This document shows, one piece after another, positions 45,064 to 56,499 of a stretch of 64,000 nucleotides of DNA. The first letter of the stretch is position 1. Each line of letters opens with the position of its first letter. This stretch comes from Blasia pusilla (Eukaryota; Marchantiophyta; Marchantiopsida; Blasiales): positions 25,110,001 through 25,174,000 of the forward strand of contig CM114274.1 of NCBI GenBank assembly GCA_050084515.1, given 5' to 3'. A model generated the notes under the pieces. That model ran no database searches. It saw nothing but the letters and a program-made list of their open reading frames with translations, and had not been told where the DNA came from. A program made the translations under genes and the position numbers.

Positions 45064-46863
45064 GGAGGTTCCGTATTCGATCCACTCTTCTGTAGCACGG
45101 TGGCGGCGGAGGTCCTGTGCCACATCTACGCGCACTGCAAATATTGATCCTTCGGGCACAATCACTCAGGTTGACCCGGCTCTTAGGAGCCATGCTTTCT
45201 CTCCCCCATGTACGTGGTGCCCACGTCCACACTCCTCTCCCCGCCATTATTTGTCGTCGCGTCTACCTGCTCGTCGTAACTCTCGCCTCATGGAACTCGC
45301 TCGTGCTTGTCCTGCGCACCTTTCCTAAAGGGACTGCCTAATTTTCTTCCAAGGTGCTCGACTCCCAATCACCTCGGAGTTCATCAACGGGCGGGTTGTC
45401 GAGCTCACCGTCTACCGTACTTTTTGATGCAGCAGGCTCAAATGAGGTCGCATGCGCAAGCCCCTCTACATAGGGTGATCCCTCTCGGATCCGATTCGGT
45501 GCGGTGGCTGTCTCTGTCTGCTGATCAGTTTGTGGCCTCACGATATCTATACATAGATACATACTTCAACAAGATATTGATCGTCTCGATGAATTAGTTA
45601 GGATCTATTCACCGACCATAACGCTGTCGCGGGAGTGGGGCAGTTCTTCCCTTTGTATACGATTGTTTACCTACCTCTGTCTCTTTCAGTGTATATGTAT
45701 TCAGTAATGAGTTGCCTATTCTGCCTTTTAAGGATTAGATTATGGGGCCCAAGAGCTGCCTGCCGGCTCAGAAGGGTTGTCAGGTTTGGAAAGAGTTATA
45801 GTTTACTTTACTTAGGTAGGTACTGGTGATACTTCATAGTGACAGTTTTGATCAGATCCGCTTGCTGGATGCAAGGAGATCAAAGATTCTTTCAGATTCG
45901 CCTACTCCCGGTAGACGCTTGTGAATAATTTGGCGTTGAGCTTCTATTCTTCGCATTTGGAGTTCTGTACTAATTGCTCCACGTTTTTACCGACTTGACA
46001 GGGTGATTGTGCTTTTAAATCGCATTGAAAACGTCGCGAGAGAAAACGAAGAAAGACAGTGGAGACAGTGGTTCCGTGAAAGAACCATCGTCTCCACTGT
46101 GTCACCTGTGAACTGTCGTCGATCCTTCTGTTCCGGGAAGGTGTGACCTTTTGATTCGACATATTTCAAGTAATCGCACTATTTAACGGTTGTAACATGA
46201 GAAATGGTAGTGGACGTGCGACGGTTTCTAGTGTTTTGCTGTTTGGATCGGAAGTTGAGCAAAAAATGCCAGAACGTCACGGCGATTAATACCGCACTAG
46301 CCTGTACATCGATCTGAAGTTTCGCAGTGAGGAAGTCGATGACAAGGGGACGAGGATTTGGACTTCGTTTGGATCCTTCCATCGATCAATTACATGAATT
46401 CATTCAGATTGGAATTCAGGTGTCACCCGCCGAAATGTGATCAAACGTATCCATCATTTCCAACGGTATAACTACAATACACTTTGGAGACCAACACACG
46501 GACTCCGCCTTCATGTTCAGCTCGTTCTTGGAACTGAACGCTGCATTCTAATATACGGACGTTCACAAATCTACTGGATGTCCGGACCTTACTTTTGATA
46601 TCTACCATATGCTGTGAATTCTCACTGAAGATGGAGAAGCTTCGTGTTGATCATCGGACTACACCTTAACGTACTCCTTCGAAAACTACGTCGCGGGATG
46701 ACTGCGCACGTAGAAATCATCCCTGTGATCCACCAATGTGACTTCCCTTCATAACGTCGTCAGGCAAATTCTCATACTAACGATCACTTCAGTGAAATCA
46801 TTCTCTCACTTGGGCTCGCCGAATTTTGACCAGTGGAATGCAGAATCTGAAATTTGTAGTCAC
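45064..46863. other. 3' flank of the serine-rich gene and intergenic DNA
   Basis: It may contain the 3' UTR or further exons: a Ser-rich frame follows a possible acceptor at about 45352, ending with TAG near 45470. Otherwise no gene is seen. A short strong hairpin lies at 46056-46100. Confidence 0.4.
46056..46100. repeat. 19-bp hairpin with 7-base loop
   Basis: 46056-46074 pairs with 46082-46100 (ACAGTGGAGAC on one side, GTCTCCACTGT on the other), with one A-C mismatch and one G-T pair and the loop CGTGAAA. It is too short for a plant microRNA precursor. It could be a terminator-like or transposon-derived hairpin. Confidence 0.8.
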
Positions 46864-47154
46864 TCAGATCGTCCCCGCAGCCATGTGCAAAGCCACCAGC
46901 GCCATCGTCATCAGTGACGGATAAAATAGTCGAGGCGCAGCGTTGGGATCATGCCAGGGCATGTGAGATTTCATGCTCACGTCGGCACTCGGGAATGAAC
47001 TGTTGTCGTTCATGGATGCACCGTTGGCGTTGCGAGGATCGGCACCGTCGGCAGCTCCGCACTCGACCATCTCCATCTTCATCAGAGGAAGAAGCACAAG
47101 GACAAGAGCGACGACCATAAACCTGCCAGGCCGTGTCATGTCACAGCTCTTCAT
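46864..47154 (-). CDS. Possible small secreted GPI-anchored protein
   Basis: A 96-residue open frame starting at ATG 47154. It has a basic start and a hydrophobic core (RPGRFMVVALVLVLLPLMKM) like a signal peptide, a short polar middle with one N-x-S-type site (DNSSFPSADVS), and a hydrophobic C-terminus (FYPSLMTMALVALHMAAGTI) preceded by small residues, as in GPI-anchored peptides. The frame is open upstream to 47316, but the segment before this ATG is basic and would mask the signal peptide. No homologue is recognised, and chance is possible. If real, the product would sit on the outer face of the plasma membrane. Confidence 0.4.
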   Translation of the reverse strand: MKSCDMTRPGRFMVVALVLVLLPLMKMEMVECGAADGADPRNANGASMNDNSSFPSADVSMKSHMPWHDPNAAPRLFYPSLMTMALVALHMAAGTI

Positions 47155-48680
47155 CGTCTCACAAGCTGCAATCTTCCGTGCTGGGAAGCAGGGATCACCG
47201 GACCGAGGCGAGGAGCCGCGCGCTCGCGGGCATTGAACTCCTTGAATCTCAGATCGGGAAGCCTGGACTTCTAAAGGTTGGCACTCGCTGAAACGCTCTC
47301 TGGATATCCCCCACAACTTTCCACAGCTGATCGTTCATTCTCGAGATCGTTCTTTCTTTCTTATATGCAGCGTCTGCTTAGCTCACTACCACTTCATTGG
47401 CGACTCTTGTCGCCTGCCTCACAAGCGTTCCAGTCCCCGTCGCCTCGTAGACGCCGCGAGTCAGCAAAGCACTTGTGGCGAACACCCTTGGCTGCCGACA
47501 GTAGAGCCGTCAAGACTGGGAATGCTGTCCAAGCGACACACGTAGCCCCGAAATCCGCCCCATCGGCGAAGAAGATCTGCACATAATCGCCGAGCCTCGA
47601 ACCGCGGCGCGAAATTCGGACGTCCAGTGTACACGAGTATGAATGGTACCGGTCGCTCGCCCGCGCTCCATACCCGACCAACGAGGTCTTACGGGAGGTC
47701 CGCGCTTGCTCGAGAACGGGCAGTGCGCGCATACGAATCGCATCCAGACGATTGACATTGGGCAACAACTACTATTCTGATCACATGTTCGATTTCGATG
47801 AATCGGTGATCGCCACTCCGGAGCTTGAAAGTCGAGGTCCACCACCCCGAATCGTGCGTGGGTCGAATTGGATCACCGCTCCCGCAGGGCCACTGAAATA
47901 ATGATGCAGTCAGTCAATCGGCGGCCGGAGAGTGAAGTGCAGCGAACACTTCGCTGATGAGAGATTTCTCAACTGCCGCCGTTTGCATGTAGTGATTCTC
48001 GGACACAGTCAGCCGAGGAGAAGGTGGTGGATGGCCGGCTTGGACCTCGGATTTCGATGGTGAAAGGTTCCGAGTTGAGGAGACCGCTAGCGTTCCCACA
48101 CGACGCCTTGTGGTTGGAAGGAGCCTTCTTTGGGAGCCATTGGATTCCTCGATGCTGGACGGCCGGAGGAACTCACCGACGTCGGTTTGGTCCGGTCCGC
48201 TGGGGCCACTGTATGGCCCCACCGGACTTCGCAATAGGGAGTTCCGACGTAGGGTGGTGAGGTCCCATGCTGATCACGACGTTTGACGGTGCGGGTGGGT
48301 CGACCTCGGCCGCATGGGACCGGGCAGGGTCCGGGGAGTTTTTCTCCGGGAACCAGGGAGTTACCGGTCTTTTCCGTCCGGGCTCGGATTTTTGGAAATT
48401 CCGATCGGTAATAATTGGCTGTTTTGGAAGTAGGCGGTAAATTTCTGATGATTTAATTCTCCTACAGTAAATTTCTGATTATTTCAATATTTAAACGGCA
48501 AGTTTCCTATTCATTTGAAAGGCCCCGGTCAATATCCGGCAAACTCTTAATATAGCCGGGAAAATTTTTCTCTAGGAACTTCATTGTGCAACAATCCTCT
48601 CCTAATCCCAAACTTCTCAAGTTCTTCAGAATTCCACCTTTAGCACCCTCATCTAAAAAATCTCACCTCTCTTCTTAAAA
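47155..48680. other. GC-rich intergenic DNA
   Basis: Overlapping open frames of 60-124 codons on both strands (for example 47394-47768 and 47914-48234, minus) lack domains or codon coherence. The GC-rich character fades at about 48400, where AT-rich repeat DNA starts. No gene is supported. Confidence 0.4.
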
Positions 48681-48688
48681 CTTCCTTG

Positions 48689-48850
48689 ACGGGATTTGAA
48701 CCTGGCAGGCCTCCCACCACTTGGGAGCCAAGGATCATCCAAGTTCCTCACGTCCTCACTCCTTTTATCCCACATTCACAATTTAACATCCTTGGCAGGA
48801 ATTGAACCTGGCCAAGCTTCCCACCATTTGGGAACCAAGGATCCAACCCC
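48689..48850 (-). repeat. Tandem SINE-like (tRNA-derived) pair
   Basis: Two related blocks about 107 bp apart share, on the minus strand, CCTTGG.TCCCAA.TGGTGGGA followed by a Pol III B-box-like GGTTCAAATCCC (48702-48691) or GGTTCAATTCC (48808-48798). The upstream TGGCTCCCAAGTGG resembles an A box. The blocks do not fold as full tRNAs by eye. A tRNA-derived SINE head or a pair of tRNA relics is the best reading. Confidence 0.5.
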
Positions 48851-49062
48851 TTCATAGTACATGAAAGGTTTTATCACAAAACCTTTGATGTACTACAAAA
48901 GGGACCCTACCGTCTCACCTCTCCCTCCCTCCCTACCTACTAAACATATGAAATTGGTGCACTTGGAGAATCTTCTACAATTGCAGCCTCTACTATGGTG
49001 TCCACATCATTCACATATCTCTCTGGGTTAGCATACACATACCTAAAGTGTGCAGAGTTTTT

Positions 49063-51150
49063 TCAAAGCACTACTGATTCAACCAATAGATCCTCATAGT
49101 CAACAATCTTCCTCTCCAAGGCTATCCTAAGAACAACATCTAAATGCTTACTTAGTAATCTATTACGACACTTTGTCTTTATCATATTCTGCACAGATAA
49201 TGATATCTCACAAATCGCATTACTCACGCATTGCACCCTAGCAATGTTGGCTAATACCAGCAAATATTGGCTAATACCAAAAAGTTCCTATCTTTCCATT
49301 CTGTTGTGGCCATGAGCTTAAATGACTGAAACTCTAGTTTCACAACTCCAGAGTTCACAACAGCAGTTGCAGATGACCCTTGAGAGGAGCATCCCTTCCA
49401 AAATGTGCACAGAGATCATCTACATCCTTACAACCCCAACTTTTCAACCCTACTAGCCTAAAGGGCATATGTAGAGGATTCATAATCCTCATTGCACCAA
49501 TCAGATTATTGTCCCTGAATCGATCATGTAAGGCCGCACATACATTCTCAACATAACTCTTCTGGAAAGTTAGAGCAGCCTGCAAATCCTTTCCAGTATG
49601 ATCCCTCAACATTTCAATGCTGTGGTACTTTCTACCCCTAATCTCACATTGCAATCGTTTTAAATATCCTCCAGGGGGTCCAAAATCAGGTAAGAGATGA
49701 TAACATGTTGCCTCTAGAATGTAGAAGCATTCAAGTCATGATTCTCCATCACAAAGTTCATTGTAATAGAGGCTACCTCAGAATTCACAATACTACCAAT
49801 GGTACTAACATCTAAAAACTTATATTGGAATATCTTACTAAAGTTAGGAAGTATAAACAATATATCTGCCAAAAAGTACAATTGATAGATCATTTCAAAT
49901 GATCTTAACTTGTTGTACATATTAGCAACATTACCATCATCTTCGGAGCGGGGAATATCCCTGAAATATGTGAGGACAGACTCTAACGAGTCACACAAAG
50001 TAGTCACGGCTTGCCATCATGACAACTAGTGAATTTTGTGATATCTTTTCATCACTCTCTGAGAATCATTCAACTTCTCATGCAAAGCAGCAAGCCCATA
50101 CTTCCTCTTTGAAGATCTCCTAAAATATCCAGCTATAGCATTCAAGAGAGAGTCTATTTCTATAGATACATCTTTACACCCTGGTCCTTTGGCTGCTGTC
50201 AAAGTAGCAAGGTTGGTCCTATGTGCAACGCAATGTACACAAAGCAAAGAAAGGTTTACCTTCTGCTTCAATTGACTTGCTACTCCATTTTGACTACCTA
50301 CCATAGTGGAGGCTCCGTCTGATCCAAAAGCTACCATTTTAGAATTTTCTAGTCCAGAGTCCTTGATCAACTCTATAAGATTGTTGATAATTGCATTAGA
50401 ACACTTCTCTAGACATTGCAAAAATCCTAGAATAGAATTCTTCACTTGCCCCTCTTGTAAGTAAGTTGCAAATACCACCAGATGACCCGTTATTGAAATA
50501 TCAATAGACTCATCTATCATTATCCCAAAGAAAGGAGATTGTTGTGCTTTTAAAAGAGTTCTTCTATGCAGAACCTGACTAATGTAGTAACGCATATCTG
50601 CACAACTCTTCTCATCCTGGTACAAATCTCGAGTAATGGGTGCATTTATCGACAACAACAACTTACACAGGTTCAGAAATTTGGCAAAAGCCATTGATTC
50701 CTTCGCAATAAAATAAGCACATTTAAACAATGTCAATAAGGCAGTGTCACAAGTACGATTAGAAGTGGCAATGGCCTTGGCCATGGACTTGTTTCCTACA
50801 TTAGCAGCCCAAGAAAGCTTCATGTGCTCATTAGATTTACCATGATCAGTGAAGGCTGAAACCTTACAGTTTATAGCACCGTCCCTTGCGAAAGAATTCT
50901 TGCCCTTCCCCTGTCTACAGACTTTACAAAATATTCTACCGGATTCTACATCGAACTCTATCCAATCAAATAAGGAATACCAGACATCATTCCAAGCCAA
51001 TCGATTCTTCTCAATCTGGGCTTCAGAAGGAGAGCATGATCTGTTAACTTCCTGTCCATCTGATGACTCTGAGCGACTTCTATCCTCTGGAAGGTCATGG
51101 CCTACCTCTTTGTTTAGCATCTCGCTCATAGTTCGATGTCTCTTAGCCAT
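49063..51150 (-). pseudogene. hAT-superfamily transposase (ZNF862/DUF4371-like), broken
   Basis: Minus strand from ATG 51150. The N-terminus is acidic/Ser-rich, then a TTF/BED-type zinc finger (FCKVCRQGKGKNSF with HGKSNEH) around residues 95-135. A DUF4371-type core follows: FFGIMIDESIDISITGHLVVFAT, then KMVAFGSDGASTMVGSQNGV, then LCVHCVAHRTNLA. Two in-frame stops at about 50028-50016 sit where a Trp and an Arg codon are expected. The same frame continues to about 49714, then shifts. The C-terminal dimerisation block is intact in another frame (ARVQCVSNAICEISLSVQNM, CRNRLLSKHLDVVLRIALE) at 49240-49100. Active relatives excise DNA and leave 8-bp duplications. Terminal repeats were not found. 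The long uninterrupted first 374 codons suggest a fairly young loss. Confidence 0.88.
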
Positions 51151-52914
51151 CTATGAGACACAATCGATGTCCAAGCAAACAAGGGACAACCTAATCTACT
51201 GTAGTACAGATAAGGCTTAAGACCTTTAAGCCGAAGTTTCCACCCCTAAACAAAAATCGATACCCTATTTTCAAGAAGGAAAGTGATACAATGCGCAAGT
51301 GCAAAGCAAAGGGAGCTACGGAAGGACAACAAATACAGGTCTAAAACCTGTGAATGAAGTAATGAAAAACAGAAAAGTGTGTTAAGACACCTGTCAGATT
51401 AGAAAACTATCTAAACAATGATCCGATCGTGTGTAAACCAAGTATATGGAGGGCAGAAAAATCTGCACAATCGTTGTACATGCGGAGTTGGGTCTCGGGA
51501 CATCGGGTTGAGAGATTGGGCCGAAAGATGGGAAAGAACGTCCGAGGGAGTTAACTAAGCTCACGGCTACTACAACGAGTTCAGGAAATGGCGAGATGCA
51601 ACGAAAGTCGTTTCACAGAGGCTCGGACCAGCGCTAGACAAGAATCAAGAAACAGCCACAGAAGCCGAGAGTCCAAATTCATGAGCTCACAGCCCGGCAA
51701 GAGAGTGAAGACACCTCCTACTACCGCGCACAGCTAGAATCGAGCAAGTCAATAGACGAGCCGAGCTTGATGCAACGACAATGGTTCTCCCCTCGACTTC
51801 AGAAGTTCAGAATGGCCAATCTCGAGTAAACAGGTCAACCCCTAAACGAAAATTCCTCCACCTCTCACTTCGAGAACCTCCTACAGCTGGGGAGACTCAA
51901 ATGAACGAGTCAAGATTTGATAATCTCACAGAAGAGAAATCGCGAGTACACAGCAAGAGAATCAAGAATAGACTCTCGAGAGGGGAAAAAAATAGTTGAC
52001 AAGAACCTCACGAGTTACAATGAGCAACGAAGAGTGAAACACGAAGAGTCCACACTCAAGAGGGGAAACGACGAGAGGGTCGATCGCGCATCAGCAACAG
52101 GAAGTGAGCACCCCGACCTCCACCCAACCCACGACCCCCTTTGAGAGTCGGACTTAGGAGTCTTCGGACTCCTCGAACGTGGAGCACTGGAGCCGTTGGA
52201 GGCGGCTTGCCCTAAATCGGAGCCCTATCGGACGACTTACATCTCCTCCTCGGACTGATCCAATGCATATAGTACTTTCAGTTTAACGACAGTCGGATAC
52301 TAACCCAACGGGAGTCCGGCCCCCTGAAAATGCTTACCATCCATATTCCGGCTCCCTACATATGGAGATAACAATTTGCCGACGATATCCTCTCGGAAAG
52401 CAGCCAAATTCTGACATCTAATTTCATGGTGAGCCAGTTTCCGGAAAGGGGAAGACGTGACCCGGAAATTCGACCGAAGGTTACCCTGAGGAGGCAGAAA
52501 TTTTTTTTTCCCCGGCTAGCTTTACACGTAGCCCCGGTTCTCCCCAAACGTTGGGACCGGGTCCTAATGGGGGTGCACGGGGGTTGAGGCGATTGCAGTT
52601 AGGCTCTGTATGGGAGGCAGGTATTTGCTTAAGTGGCCTCCTTCCCTACTTTGCTTGCCTTAGAGCTCCTCTTCCCAAATTTATTCCTTGATTGGCCCCC
52701 AACAAGTGCCACGTGGGATTCCTAGCCGGTTGCTCCCAATTTTCTTCTATGTCTCTATTGTAAAGAGCAATAGTACCTTACGTAATACGTAGTTAGGGAT
52801 AAGTATGAGTTGGTGACTTGGTGGTTGCATGGTAGATCATCCTCAATCCCTCTCTCGCACACACTCATGTTTTTTTACTGTTCATTGCTTACCGTTCACT
52901 GATAAGATTATAGA
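51151..52914. other. Intergenic repeat-like DNA right of the hAT pseudogene
   Basis: No coding similarity is seen. Purine-rich, AGAGAAA/GAGTC-laden sequence at 51500-52150 is followed by GC-richer DNA at 52140-52570. It may be an LTR or leader of an unidentified element. Short frames, such as 51781-51999 (+), are not supported. Confidence 0.4.
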
Positions 52915-53235
52915 ATGGATGGTATCGAGCTACCCAAAGATCCTCTGCCCTCATGTGTGGTCGCCGATTGTCTAGACATGACTACACATCATTTTCTTGT
53001 GGATGACAAGGGATTATTTGGCAATTATCATCGAGAGGAGAAGTGTGGGGCTTATGACCGAAGCCCATTATCAAGCGACTCTTTGGTTGCTTTCGAGGTG
53101 TGGAGAACATCCACATCCAAGAATAATGTGAATCTGGAAGGCTTTAGCTTGGAAGAAGGTAAATACTTGTCACGGTTGCCGCTAGAGGGGTTGAATTTGC
53201 AGGTGGAAAGGGTCCAAAGCAATGTGCACAAGTAG
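52915..53235 (+). other. 106-codon open frame of unknown status
   Basis: ATG at 52915 opens a frame (MDGIELPKDPLPSCVVADCL...) ending at 53235. No domain is recognised. The last third lies in the first unit of the 105-bp tandem repeat, and the frame ends there. It could be the first exon of the MuDR-like element to the right or chance. I cannot choose. Confidence 0.25.
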
Positions 53236-53600
53236 CCACCATAGATGCAAATAGTCTCCGTTTAGGATGTTAGAATAGTTTCCAACTTGTGCCTAGATGG
53301 TTTGCGTTTGTAGGTGGGAACGGTCCTAAGAATGGTGGTGGAGTAGCCGCAAAAATAGTCATCGTTTAGGATGCTGTAATAGCCACTAGGTTGCGACTAG
53401 AGGGGTTCCGTTTGCAGCAGGTGGAAAGGGTCCAAACCATCGTGCACAAGTAAAGGGGAAATTAGCCGTCATGTTGAGCGTAAAGGGGTTGCATTTGCAG
53501 ATGTAAAGGGTCCAAGCATGATGCACAAGTAGCAATGACAATAGTCGCCGTTTAGGCTCTTGACATAACCATCGAAATAGCCACTAAAGGTCAACGTTTA
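53175..53600. repeat. Degenerate tandem repeat of about 80-110 bp
   Basis: Four diverged units begin with CTAGAGGGGTTGAATTTGCAG-like sequence at about 53182, 53292, 53396 and 53477. They share GGTGGAAAGGGTCCAA, GTGCACAAGTA and CCGTTTAGGATG-type phrases in the same order. Unit spacing is about 110, 104 and 81 bp. Confidence 0.8.
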
Positions 53601-54429
53601 GGCTATTGAAAAAGCCTCCGTGGTGGATAGAGGTCCAACGGATCGATTAACATCATAAGGGTTTTCATGTGCAATTAGGAGGCATTCCGAGCGGATACAA
53701 TTGAAGCAAATATTCCAAAACTTTGATGAATTTGAGTTTGGACTAGATTGTTGGTGCTCGTTGAGTTACAGAGTGAAACATTGTGCACCTTTGAATATGT
53801 AGATTTTTTGCAAAGATCGGAGGGAAAGGTCTCCAAGAAATTTATGAGGAAAAGCCCATCAACGGTAAGAATAGTGCAACAAATGGAGAGCTGGCTGAGG
53901 ATACTCACATAGTGTATCGCGATTTTGGACACCCATCACCTTTTATTGACATAACCAATAGCCTAGATGATATTTCCAACATGTGTGTCACCGAAGGAAT
54001 GGTGGATAAGGTTTGGGAGCGCTCAACGATGGCTGATCTTATTGCAACACCAACGGCTATTATTAATGAAGGAAATGCGGAGAATGTTATTGGGCCGACT
54101 GTGAATAATATATATGCAAACTAACGGCGGTTAATGTGTGTGGAAACTCGACTGCTAAACTGACGGAGTTGCTGGCTCCTAATCATATGGGTGCAAGTAA
54201 ATCCACACATCCTCTAATTTTTCCTACATTATGCAAGGGAGAAAGGGATAATAGTTTCTGCCAAAACTTTGTGGAGCTTTTGATTGGAGATATTTGGGGG
54301 CAATGTGAGAATTCCTAGGACCCACGGATATTAAGGTTTGCTTGTGGAATGGAAGTCATGTGGCACTCATAACATAGCAAGAGGTATGACTAGTGGGAAA
54401 CCAGTGGTAAAATTACTTCACAAAACCAG

Positions 54430-56200
54430 TGGTAAACTCAGACATTCGTATGGAGAAAAGAAGAAAGCGTGGTGAGACATCCCAAGAGAGAACCAGAGTT
54501 GCAATGGCAAGGAATGGGGCATGTGGTCACTTTGCTAGGTACACATCTATAGTGAAGGGGAAGGGTGTACCTTGTAAAGATGAGATTTGTGAATGGAGGG
54601 TCCGTTGTCAACGACACAAAAATTCAGATCTATGTGAGATATATAACTGTGTGTAACTTGAAGCACACATGTCTAGGCCCCATCCATACATGGAGGGGTC
54701 TTGCCCACAAGGCAAAGTGGTTATCGATGGTATTAGTCGATAGGGTTGTAAACCAACCAAGCATTCCTATAGGTAGCCTTGTGGAAGTCCTTGCACAAAC
54801 ATACAAAAATGAACCACTTACTTCTCTGCATGGATATGCAAAGAGATATTCCGAGATTCGATAAATGGGGCTGAACATACATGTTTCCATATGATTTCAT
54901 CCTTCATAGAGGTAGTGAAAGAAGCCGAGCCCCGTGCCCCCATTGCTTGGGATGTTTGGGACTTACAATCTACCACGTTTAAAAGATTGTTCATTTCCTC
55001 ATGTGCCATGAAGTCCATTATTCTTTATGAGCATAAGGTAGTTGGTATGGATACATGCCATACAAATAACATGTGTTATTTGTGTGGCATACATATAGGA
55101 TATCCCATGCAGATTTTTATTGCTTCCATGTTGGATGGAGATGCTAATTCAATCATCTTGGCTTATGGTATATCTCCTTGCGAGAGCAAGAAGGAATGGG
55201 AATGGTTTTGTTCACATCTTAAGAAAGCAATTCTAGCTTTAGATGATCCTAAGATTTTTTTTTTTGGTTTCATATAGAAACAAAAACAATCTTAGGTCAT
55301 AAAAAGGGTCTTTTACATGCACTGCATACCCTTTAAATTTCCCCTGCAATATAAATAAGATTTGTGCACAACATTTGAGACAAAATGTTTGAACACAATA
55401 TAGAAATTTTTTTGAAGAATATTTCATTGCCTGCCTTTATGCAAGCACCAAGTAAGTAATCTATCATATTCCTTTTTCTTTACATTTATATGAAAATCAA
55501 AATTTTGAGTCTTGTTATATATTCTGTGAGTGTACAAATATTTGATTTTGACAAAATGAAGCCAATTGTAAGAGTTTTGATGTCCTTACCTAAGATGCAA
55601 CTAATGCACTTATTACTTCCATAACTAGCAGACAACAACTTCATGCCCAATTGCAACATGAGTGCACTTGCTCATGCCTTGAGTTCCAAGATACTCATTG
55701 GCCTTGTACCCATGCAATGACTTGGGATATGGTCACGGAAATGGACTCAGAGAAACTTGTAGATCCCATCTGGACCAGTGACTTCATCATACGATCTACC
55801 AAAAAAGTATACTAGTTGTCAAGAGTGATGAACTTATACCATCGTGGGATTGCTAACCTCCCCTTCATGCGATTCGGCGTGGTAAACATCGTTATATACG
55901 CATTCCAAGTGGGAGAGGTGGTCAGACATAGAGAGGGGAAGAAAGAGGGGAGGAAATCTCTTATCATGTACGTGAGGACTATATGAAAGAAGATGATGTT
56001 GGAATTAATATGCATACAAGCATGGCATCGCAAGCTCCTTCAAGTATTTCATTTGGTCGTAGGGCTGTCCGCACTTGTGAAAGATGTTGTCGCCATTGCA
56101 AACTTCAAGGGCACAAACAAAAAACCTACCAAGTTTAGAAAGAAAAAAAAGTTTTCGAGAGACCTATACATGATGTACGAGCACAAAGGCAACGTGATGC
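54430..56200 (+). pseudogene. MuDR-like (MULE) transposase relic
   Basis: Pieces on the plus strand follow MURA order. The DNA-binding domain CEWRVRCQRHKNSDLCEIYN is at 54591-54650, then, after a frameshift, NLKHTCLGP and AKWLSMVLVDRVVNQPSIPIGSLVEVLAQ at 54655-54800. The transposase core is at 55029-55240: VVGMDTCHTNNMCYLCGIHIG (first Asp), MLDGDANSIILAYGISPCESKKEWEWFCSHL. A SWIM zinc finger ECTCSCLEFQDTHWPCTHAMTW is at about 55650-55720. A zinc-knuckle remnant CRHCKLQGHKQKTY, with its last Cys changed to Tyr, is near 56080-56125. Stops and an unrelated AT-rich stretch at 55260-55600 show it is dead. Active relatives mobilise MULEs with 9-bp duplications. No terminal inverted repeats were located. 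Confidence 0.85.
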
Positions 56201-56499
56201 AAGGCCTACCCACTTGGGACCTGAAGGTTTATATTTTGAAGAGAATCTGGATTCCTTTCAAGAACATCATGTTAATGCAAGTGTTGCATCCATTCCACAT
56301 GCAAAGGAGTGGATGGTGGACAATGTTTATACTCCCATGGATGCTGATAGACAACCCCTTAGATTTGCAACCGATGATAGCGAATCTAATTCCATACCAA
56401 ATAGTGGAGCATTTCCTAATGTTTCTCTTCTTTATGGGAAGTCTGATAATGATGAAGAGTCTGACGACTATGTGGAACTAGTTAGTCACATCTTGCCAC

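Noticed and set aside
46056-46100. MicroRNA precursor
   Set aside because: A stem of 19 bp with a 7-base loop is too short for a plant pre-miRNA.
47394-48234. Several minus-strand frames of 106-124 codons
   Set aside because: Frames overlap in different phases in GC-rich DNA, with no recognisable motif and no consistent exon structure.
48689-48850. True tRNA genes
   Set aside because: Only B-box-like parts are convincing. No acceptor stem or cloverleaf could be formed by eye.
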